15,105 nt of DNA. Origin: Myxococcales bacterium. GTDB lineage: Bacteria > Myxococcota_A > Bradymonadia > UBA4248. Position numbers and translations under genes: made by a program. This document shows, one piece after another, positions 7,202 to 12,724 of the stretch (its first letter is position 1; every line of letters starts with the position of its first letter). The notes below the pieces were generated by a model, which searched no databases, had not been told where the DNA came from, and saw only the letters and a list, made by a program, of their open reading frames with translations. The stretch spans positions 1-15,105 of the forward strand of contig SFMP01000019.1 in NCBI GenBank assembly GCA_004554395.1, read 5' to 3'.

Positions 7202-7226
7202 ACGCCTCGATTGAGGCGTTTTTTTT
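7202..7226 (+). terminator. Rho-independent terminator
   Basis: ACGCCTC and GAGGCGT form a 7-bp stem with a GATT loop and run into eight T (7219-7226). It ends the unit of the small unknown gene. The next gene starts only 15 nt later and so needs readthrough or its own promoter. Confidence 0.93.
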
Positions 7227-7240
7227 GACGTGTATTTGCC

Positions 7241-8014
7241 ATGATCATCGCTTTTTCGGGCGTCGATTGCGCAGGAAAATCGACGCATATCCGATGCCTT
7301 GAAGAATATTTCGTTTCGCAAGGTAAAACTTGCAAAATATTGTGGTATCGCCCTGGGTATTCGAAGGAATTGCAGCTATGCAAGGCTTGGGTACGGGGGG
7401 GGTATCGGATCTGCAAACGCGGAATCGGCGCAGCAAAGCGGCTTTTGAGCAAGGCATTGCCCAATCGCGCGTGCGCTGTAGCGGCAGATTTGCAGGGCAA
7501 TATTGATGAGGCACAAGCGAGCCGTGTAGTCGAGGCGCAAACGAGCCGTGTTTCTGATGTGCAAGATGCAGCAGGAACGCTCAAGCTTCCGCCTCCATTG
7601 TGGCTCGTGACGGCGTTTATCGACACGGTATTGCAGTGGGGCGTCGTTTTGCGAGCGCAAGCGAGCCGCTATGACGTCGTGATTTGCGACCGATATTTCG
7701 AAGATGCGAAGCTCGATATTGCATTCAAATATCCGCAGTATGTGTTTGCGGAGTCGTTATTTGAACCGATACGGCGGGCGATACCGCGCCCCGATGTCGC
7801 CCTATTGCTCATGTTGCCGTTCGAGACGGTGTGCGAGCGATCGGATGCCAAAAACGAACCATTCCCCGATTCGCCCAAAGTTCGGGCATTGCGCTACCGC
7901 GCCTATGAATTTTTGGCCGACGATGGCGTGTATCGGGTCATCGATAGCACGGGTTCGATCGAAGAGACGCATCGTCGCATTATCGCCGCCATCGAAGAAG
8001 CAACGGCGAAATAG
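7241..8014 (+). CDS. Thymidylate kinase-like P-loop protein
   Basis: This 257-aa protein carries a Walker A motif GVDCAGKST (7-15) near its start and the CDRYFED motif (149-155) typical of thymidylate kinases, which phosphorylate dTMP to dTDP with ATP. The C-terminal part (184-205) has the PDVALLLMLPFETVCERSD pattern expected before the lid. It is longer than the usual 200-215 aa. The extra length sits at about 60-115 and includes an 8-residue tandem duplication (EAQASRVV, EAQTSRVS), with RAQASRY again at 139-144. This divergence leaves open that the substrate is a different nucleotide or sugar. The ATG at 7241 has no clear ribosome binding site and begins 15 nt after a terminator. The stop codon sits inside a small inverted repeat. 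Confidence 0.72.
   Translation: MIIAFSGVDCAGKSTHIRCLEEYFVSQGKTCKILWYRPGYSKELQLCKAWVRGGYRICKRGIGAAKRLLSKALPNRACAVAADLQGNIDEAQASRVVEAQTSRVSDVQDAAGTLKLPPPLWLVTAFIDTVLQWGVVLRAQASRYDVVICDRYFEDAKLDIAFKYPQYVFAESLFEPIRRAIPRPDVALLLMLPFETVCERSDAKNEPFPDSPKVRALRYRAYEFLADDGVYRVIDSTGSIEETHRRIIAAIEEATAK
7508..7555 (+). repeat. In-frame 24-nt tandem duplication in the kinase-like gene
   Basis: Two 24-nt units encode EAQASRVV and EAQTSRVS (residues 90-97 and 98-105). A third, shorter relative encodes RAQASRY at 139-144. The duplication lies in a region where thymidylate kinases are normally shorter. Confidence 0.7.
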
Positions 8015-8026
8015 CCGTTGGCATTT
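8001..8026 (+). terminator. Weak terminator-like hairpin at the end of the kinase-like gene
   Basis: CAACGGC (8001-8007) pairs with GCCGTTG (8014-8020) across a 6-nt loop that contains most of the stop codon. Only four T follow (GCATTTTG), so termination may be inefficient. Confidence 0.35.
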
Positions 8027-8069
8027 TGACTTTAGCTCCGCGCCAAGGCCGTCGATTCGCCCTAAAGTG

Positions 8070-8176
8070 GCCGGGCGTATGCGCGCAACGCAGTGAGCAC
8101 ATAGCCCGGCTGGTGCGCCGTATGCCTGCGGCATAGGCGCACTAGGTGCGCGTATTGGCCATGCCAATAGCGCACC
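8070..8176 (-). repeat. Cluster of three bulged-C hairpins, minus orientation
   Basis: Read on the minus strand there are three hairpins. 8176-8145 is GGTGCGC-TATTGGC, loop ATG, GCCAATA-c-GCGCACC. 8141-8114 is TGCGCC-TATGCC, loop GCA, GGCATA-c-GGCGCA. 8110-8070 is GCCGGGC-TATG, 18-nt loop, CATA-c-GCCCGGC. Each has one unpaired C after ATA, the same design as the clusters at 1929-2208 and 14648-14753. On this strand they lie about 75 nt downstream of the signal peptidase-like gene. No T-run follows, so they do not look like standard terminators. Confidence 0.88.
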
Positions 8177-8249
8177 CCCAAAATAAAAAAGAGACGCTCG
8201 AAACGCACAAAAACGCGTTAGAAACTGGCAAAGTGGCGCGGATGGCGGG

Positions 8250-9302
8250 TTAGCGCACGGCGAGTCGGAATCGTTGCCAGATGTCGTCGGATTCGGTGTT
8301 GTAGAAGATGAAGATGGGTTTGCCTTTGATTTCGCGGCGGTGGACGATGGCGCCGTAGCTGTTGCGGATGCGGTCGTTGAAGGTGTCGCGGTTGTCTTCG
8401 AGGACGTAGTAGAATTCGCCGTCGAGGGTGAGTGCGTTTGTCTGCGAGAAGAGGCTTTTTGAGGGGAGCCTGACGGGGTACCATTTGCTGGGCTCGTCGT
8501 CGGTACGAGCGTGCCATGATGTGGCGAATGGGATTTCGTAGGCGATAGTTGGGGTGGCGTTGGGGTCGTGTGGCATGACGACGGCTTGCGGCAGTGGCGT
8601 GTCGTTGACGTAGGGATGGACGCCGATGAGTTGGACGGTGTCGCCGGGGCGTGCGATGATGCGCCCGAAAAAGGCGCGGTGGCGGGTCATGCCTTTGTCG
8701 CTGATGGTGTCTTCGACGAGGACGACGTCGCCGTAGTGGGGTTCGGCGTGGGCAAAAGCGAGTTTGTTGACGAAGAGGGCGTCGCCGCGTTCGATGGTGG
8801 GGTTCATGGTGTCGTTGCTCATCCAGGTGCGTTGGACGACTCGTGTCGAACTGAAATAGAATGCGAAGATGAGCGGGACCCAGAACGTAGCGAGTGCGAT
8901 GGCAAAGGCGCCCAAGGCGCTGGCGTGGCGGATTTGGTTGGGGGAGGCCGAGAAGACTTTGGCGGCGTTTGTGCCCCAAACGCCGATGAGAACGGCGATC
9001 CAGAGCACGACAAAGCCCAAGGGGAACATGGTCAAGACCATGGCGATGACGAGGACGACGACGAGGAGAATGGCGAGTGCGATGTTTTCGACGATGCCGA
9101 CGATTGGGTGATGGACGATCGATGCGCCGTTGCCGGGGGAGAAGAAAGACGCAATGAGGGCGACTTGTTTGACATCGGCGACGTTGCGCGCGTCGTATTC
9201 GACGGTTGGCGCGGCATAGAAATCGGCATCGCTAGCCTCGTTGGGTGGAGTGTGGTCGCTAGGAGCGATGCCGTTGTCTGATTTTGCACCTTCGTCTGCC
9301 AT
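8250..9302 (-). CDS. Signal peptidase I (S26) homologue lacking catalytic Ser and Lys
   Basis: This 350-aa membrane protein has about three hydrophobic helices (about 76-95, 96-112 and 129-150) and then an S26 fold. Conserved boxes are recognisable: SNDTMNPTIERGDALFVNK (162-180), HYGDVVLVED (189-198), FFGRIIARPGD (211-221) and EDNRDTFNDR (302-311), the last matching the GDNRDNSxDSR box. In active enzymes box B reads SxSMxPT and box D reads KRxxGLPGD. Here the nucleophile position is Thr165 (codon ACC) and the general-base position is Gly213, so both members of the Ser/Lys dyad are gone. The protein is therefore probably an inactive paralogue with a structural or regulatory role, and a second active enzyme should exist elsewhere. 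ATG at 9302 has only a distant AGGA. The acidic N-terminal 45 residues are probably disordered. Confidence 0.82.
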   Translation of the reverse strand: MADEGAKSDNGIAPSDHTPPNEASDADFYAAPTVEYDARNVADVKQVALIASFFSPGNGASIVHHPIVGIVENIALAILLVVVLVIAMVLTMFPLGFVVLWIAVLIGVWGTNAAKVFSASPNQIRHASALGAFAIALATFWVPLIFAFYFSSTRVVQRTWMSNDTMNPTIERGDALFVNKLAFAHAEPHYGDVVLVEDTISDKGMTRHRAFFGRIIARPGDTVQLIGVHPYVNDTPLPQAVVMPHDPNATPTIAYEIPFATSWHARTDDEPSKWYPVRLPSKSLFSQTNALTLDGEFYYVLEDNRDTFNDRIRNSYGAIVHRREIKGKPIFIFYNTESDDIWQRFRLAVR

Positions 9303-9356
9303 TGGGTGACTGTTCCTGTTCGCTTTTAGAAACGATTGCCGTCAGCGGTGAGAGCC

Positions 9357-9575
9357 TCAAAAATCATTGCCTTTGAGCGATTTCTTTTGAGATATTTCAG
9401 AGCTTGCGAATTTTGTTCGAGATAATTCATCGATCGAGAATTTTGTTCGAGACAATTCCTCGATCGAGAATTTTGTTCGAGATAATTCCTCGATCGAGAA
9501 TTTTGTTCGAGATAATTCCTCGATCGAGAATTTTGTTCGAGATAATGACGAGAAAACTGCGCGATATCGCCTCAT
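9357..9575 (-). CDS. 72-aa ORF of 10-residue repeats, coupled to the upstream gene
   Basis: The ATG overlaps the stop codon of the CBM9-like gene as TAATG, a classic arrangement for translational coupling. The product is MRRYRAVFSS followed by five units of the LSRTKFSIEE type (the fourth is LSRTKFSIDE, the fifth LSRTKFASSE), then ISQKKSLKGNDF. The units are encoded by the 30-bp DNA repeat, whose period is a multiple of three. I know of no family. It may be a real small basic protein, or a 3'-UTR repeat that happens to stay open. No separate ribosome binding site is obvious, which fits coupling. Confidence 0.45.
   Translation of the reverse strand: MRRYRAVFSSLSRTKFSIEELSRTKFSIEELSRTKFSIEELSRTKFSIDELSRTKFASSEISQKKSLKGNDF
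9408..9546. repeat. 30-bp tandem repeat, 4.6 copies
   Basis: The units start at 9408, 9438, 9468 and 9498, and a 19-bp partial copy starts at 9528. The unit contains TTTTGTTCGAGATAATTC and CTCGATCGAG, a perfect 10-bp palindrome. The copies differ at only a few positions (for example T/C at 9423/9453), so amplification looks recent. Confidence 0.93.
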
Positions 9576-10879
9576 TATAAGAAATCGTGTTTTCGCATTT
9601 TTTCGCCGTCGTTTGGCATGAGCATTGGAATCGTTTCGGCGTCGAGCGCGGGATCGCAGCGCGTCATTTCGGCGCCCGCCGATTTTCCCAATTTTTGCTC
9701 GAACCCCGTCTTTGTCCAGCGATAAGTATTTTGTACGAAGTTCGACGCATCGTTTTCGTCGGTTTGGGATTCGAGATACGACGCCTTGAGTTTGAGAACG
9801 CCATCGACGAGGGCAAAGATATAGGTGCGCTGAGCGACGATGGCGCCATTGGTGCAGTGTTCGGAACGACGGACGATGATTTCGTTTTTCTTGTCGCCCG
9901 AGATGTCTTTGAACTCGACCGCCCCCGTGCCTTCGTAATTCTGAGGCAAATCGATGACCGACCACGAAAGCCCGTCGCCGTGCATGCCGATTCCGGCGAC
10001 GACGAGTTTCGTCGATCCGAGGGCGACGATTTCGGGCGTCGAAGTACCGGCGACGTCGGCGGTGTATTTTGTCCAGGTTTGGCCGTCTTGCAAATCGGGC
10101 AGTGAGGCGACTTTCGACCAGATTTCGTCGGCCAAATTGAGCGAAATCTTGCCCATTTGATCGGTTTTAATCGCCGACGACTTTTTGGGATTGATGGGGC
10201 AGGTGGCGATGGCGGCTTCGTCTTCGTTGGGATCGTCTTGATCCCAATCGCGCACGAGGACGCAATAGCGCATGACGCCATCCATGACGGGCGACGTTTT
10301 GCCGAGTGCGGCGAAATCGACGCCGACTTCGAAATCGTAGCCATCGGTTCCGATAAATGCCTTTGCCGCGACTCCGCCTTGCTTACCCGACATAAACTTG
10401 ACCGTCGGTTCGCCACCGTCGACCATCGGTCCGATATCGAGCAATATGCCGCGTTTGGCACCGAGCGATTTCCCCGTTGGCGATTCTGGCGCGATCCATA
10501 ATTCGACGCGATCGGATTTCCATTGTTTTTTCTTCGAAACGACGGCATTATCCTTGACTTGAATGAGGAAATATATGCGATCTTCGCTATATTGTGCCAT
10601 GACTTTGGCGCTCAAATCTTGAGGTCCGGTCCAGTCGTATTCGTATTCGCCAGCGATGAGCGTTTGGAACGATAACGGGCTCAACGTCGACCAGTCGTCG
10701 ATGTTTCCGTCGACGCGCGTTTGCGCGTTCGTCGTATACGTCGCGCCCAAGTCTAGAATGGCTTGGTCGGCAGGCTTCCCCTTTCGCGGTTTTTCTTTGG
10801 GCGCAGCGATTGCAACCGATGCGATGAGGTTGATACTCATCGCCAATACGAACCAACGCAGTGACATCGACATCGACAT
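9575..10879 (-). CDS. Exported protein with CBM9-like (DOMON-type) domain
   Basis: The 434-aa precursor has a signal peptide (1-26, ending AIA before APKEK). Residues about 50-245 resemble family 9 carbohydrate-binding/DOMON-like modules. Signature pieces are VDGNIDDWSTL (57-67), AQYSEDRIYFLIQVKDN (95-111), WKSDRVELWIA (120-130) and YDFEVGVDFAALG (181-193). Such modules bind sugars or heme in secreted enzymes and cytochromes, but here no catalytic domain is seen. The C-terminal half (about 260-434) is of unknown type, with KDISGDKKNEIIVRR resembling an FG-GAP/VCBS-like calcium-binding repeat. The ATG at 10879 has GAGG (10890-10887) seven nt away, and three ATGTCG hexamers encode MSMSMS. The longer frame to 10963 lacks a signal peptide at its start and is rejected. 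It probably acts in the periplasm or at the surface. Confidence 0.75.
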   Translation of the reverse strand: MSMSMSLRWFVLAMSINLIASVAIAAPKEKPRKGKPADQAILDLGATYTTNAQTRVDGNIDDWSTLSPLSFQTLIAGEYEYDWTGPQDLSAKVMAQYSEDRIYFLIQVKDNAVVSKKKQWKSDRVELWIAPESPTGKSLGAKRGILLDIGPMVDGGEPTVKFMSGKQGGVAAKAFIGTDGYDFEVGVDFAALGKTSPVMDGVMRYCVLVRDWDQDDPNEDEAAIATCPINPKKSSAIKTDQMGKISLNLADEIWSKVASLPDLQDGQTWTKYTADVAGTSTPEIVALGSTKLVVAGIGMHGDGLSWSVIDLPQNYEGTGAVEFKDISGDKKNEIIVRRSEHCTNGAIVAQRTYIFALVDGVLKLKASYLESQTDENDASNFVQNTYRWTKTGFEQKLGKSAGAEMTRCDPALDAETIPMLMPNDGEKMRKHDFL

Positions 10880-11207
10880 CGTCGTTCCTCTCTTTTTGCT
10901 CTCATTGACTTTGCTTCTCATCGCACGCCACAGCCATTGCGACGGCATAGCACGGGCGCACACGCGCTTGTTTTCGTTTATTTTGCAAAAATCTTCAACG
11001 ATAAATGGGCAAATGGTTGGAGCATAGAACGACGAAATCGATGGCGAACAGTCGATGATGGTCGTCCGAACGGCTATGATTGCGCGAGGTCATGAAACGG
11101 TATATTGCTCATCGTGGATAAGCGAGCATTCGGCTCGCATTTTGTATAAAACCCGTCGAGACGGCCAACTATGGGCTCGATGACGAAAACGCATTGACGG
11201 CGACGAA
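10880..11207. other. Divergent intergenic region, no gene seen
   Basis: This 328-bp region separates the CBM9-like gene (-) from the oxidoreductase gene (+). It holds an inverted repeat, GCGAGC (11122-11127) with GCTCGC (11133-11138), just before TATAAA at 11145-11150, a possible -10 box for the plus gene. No good -35 box accompanies it, so the hairpin may be a regulator site. A/T-rich DNA at 10975-11010 may hold the minus-strand promoter, but no convincing hexamer pair is visible. I see no RNA gene or small ORF with a ribosome binding site. Confidence 0.5.
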
Positions 11208-12638
11208 GTGAATACGAATTGGATAAAAATCGATAGTGAACGATGCAAGGCTTGCGGCCTTTGCATTGAGGCATGCAAACACGGTTGTCTCGGCTGGGGA
11301 TCGAAAATCAATCGCGCGGGCTATTTGCCCGCACAAATCATCTCCGCTGCCTCGTGCATCGGTTGCAAATTGTGCCTCTATACGTGCCCAGAACCGCTAT
11401 GTATCACTTCTATAGAGCCAAATGCCCAAAATGAGTCTTTGATCAAAAATGGCGACATCAGTGCCCCAAACGACGATTCGACACAAAAATCGATAGATCT
11501 CGGTCAAAACGATTCTTTGATCAAAAATGGCGTCCCTCGGACTCTGCGCGCTTTTATGAAGGGCAACGATGCAATCGTCGCCGGAGCGCTAGCGGCAGGA
11601 TGCCGCGCGTTTTTTGGATATCCGATAACGCCGGCAAGCGAAATTGCGCACGATGCGATGCAATTATTCGAGAGTGCAGGGGCTTTGGCGATCCAAGCCG
11701 AAAGCGAAATCGCCGCCATTCACATGCTCTATGGCGCCGGCGCAACGGGCACGATGGCAATGACGGCGACGTCGGGGCCTGGGCTTAGCCTCATGCAAGA
11801 TGGGCTTTCGTATATGGCTGCCGCACAAATTCCCGGCGTCGTCGTCGATATCATGCGAGCCGGCCCAGGGTTGGGCAATATCGGGCCCGAACAAAGCGAC
11901 TATGCCATGATCGTGCGCGGCGGCGGCCATGGCGAATATCACATCCCCGTATTGGCTCCGGCAAGTGCTCGAGAAATGTTCGATATGACGCGCGAAGCGT
12001 TCCGAATCGCCTTCGAATATCGAACCCCCGTTTGCATCTTAGCCGACGCATTTATCGGGCAAATGATGGAATCGCTCGACATTCCCGAAATGCTCCCAGC
12101 CGCCAGCGATATCGCTTCGGCACAATTCCCCTTCGAAGCCCGAGTCGACGCCACCCCGCAAACGTCGGGCCATATCATCTCTACACTCGACTTAATCCCC
12201 GAATCACTCGCCAAGAAAAACGACGCTCGCTTCGCCCATTACGACGCGATGAAATCGATCGCTCGCTTTGAATACACCGAATTTAGCCCCGATTGCCCCA
12301 GCAACGAGGCACCAAACGCGAGCCATGCCGACATCGACACGCTCATCGTCGCCTTTGGAATATGTGCGCGAATTGCGCGCGAAGCAGCACAGCAAGCGGC
12401 AAACGCCGCCCAAAAACGATTTGCCGTCTTGCGCCCACAAACGCTTTGGCCCATCGATGGCGACAAGGCGCGCCCCTATATCGAACGCGCTCGCAAAATA
12501 TGCGTCGTCGAATGCAATCGTGGTATGATGCGCGCCGATTTGGCGCGATTTATCGACGAAACTCGCATGTATGGAATATGTCGCGATGGCGGCGTCGTGC
12601 CGACGGTCGAAGAAATCGTCGCTCAACTCGTCTCATAG
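11208..12638 (+). CDS. 2-oxoacid:ferredoxin oxidoreductase alpha subunit (VorB/KorA type) fused to a 2x[4Fe-4S] ferredoxin domain
   Basis: The enzyme class oxidatively decarboxylates 2-oxoacids to acyl-CoA and reduces ferredoxin. Residues 1-70 are a bacterial-type ferredoxin domain with two cluster motifs: Cys13/16/19/23 and Cys50/53/56/60. After a linker with a duplicated SLIKNG, the alpha-subunit core starts at about 115: GNDAIVAGALAAGCRAFFGY, PITPASEIA, TATSGPGLSLMQDG (187-200) and IMRAGPGLGNIGPEQSDY (215-232). The last motif is typical of VorB-like branched-chain 2-oxoacid enzymes, though KorA is similar. The C-terminal half follows to residue 476. The TPP-binding beta and the gamma subunit, normally the next genes, are absent; ribosomal protein S1 comes next. 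The ferredoxin part is a separate small gene (korD/vorD) in many genomes. The start is GTG at 11208 with no strong ribosome binding site. Confidence 0.87.
   Translation: MNTNWIKIDSERCKACGLCIEACKHGCLGWGSKINRAGYLPAQIISAASCIGCKLCLYTCPEPLCITSIEPNAQNESLIKNGDISAPNDDSTQKSIDLGQNDSLIKNGVPRTLRAFMKGNDAIVAGALAAGCRAFFGYPITPASEIAHDAMQLFESAGALAIQAESEIAAIHMLYGAGATGTMAMTATSGPGLSLMQDGLSYMAAAQIPGVVVDIMRAGPGLGNIGPEQSDYAMIVRGGGHGEYHIPVLAPASAREMFDMTREAFRIAFEYRTPVCILADAFIGQMMESLDIPEMLPAASDIASAQFPFEARVDATPQTSGHIISTLDLIPESLAKKNDARFAHYDAMKSIARFEYTEFSPDCPSNEAPNASHADIDTLIVAFGICARIAREAAQQAANAAQKRFAVLRPQTLWPIDGDKARPYIERARKICVVECNRGMMRADLARFIDETRMYGICRDGGVVPTVEEIVAQLVS
11436..11532 (+). repeat. 19-bp direct repeat in the ferredoxin-alpha linker
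   Basis: TCTTTGATCAAAAATGGCG occurs exactly at 11436-11454 and 11514-11532. It encodes SLIKNG twice, 26 residues apart, in the linker between the ferredoxin domain and the alpha subunit. Confidence 0.9.
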
Positions 12639-12669
12639 CCAATCCCACCCAATACGGCCCGCCGCTATC

Positions 12670-12706
12670 GCCTGTCTGGTGGCGTTGCCGTTTCGAGCCG
12701 ACAGGC
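12670..12706 (+). promoter_or_regulatory. Inverted repeat in the rpsA leader
   Basis: GCCTGTC (12670-12676) pairs with GACAGGC (12700-12706), and an inner GGC-GTT-GCC lies within. It ends 7 nt before the rpsA ribosome binding site (GGAG, 12714-12717), so a folded leader could control S1 synthesis. S1 autoregulates its own mRNA in E. coli; whether this hairpin does so here is inference. Confidence 0.4.
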
Positions 12707-12724
12707 CAACTTCGGAGCATTATC

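Noticed and set aside
6727..7626. Minus-strand 299-codon open frame
   Set aside because: It spans two plus-strand genes and the terminator between them, and its translation shows no domain.
8568..9281. Plus-strand open frame opposite the signal peptidase homologue
   Set aside because: Its Asp/Gly/Val-rich product is the mirror of the minus-strand gene, which has recognisable S26 boxes.
9408..9546. CRISPR array from the 30-bp repeats
   Set aside because: The repeats are contiguous and no unique spacers separate them.
12293..12724. Upstream extension of rpsA
   Set aside because: It overlaps the oxidoreductase gene, its translation is Arg-rich and unlike S1, and a good ribosome binding site precedes ATG at 12725.
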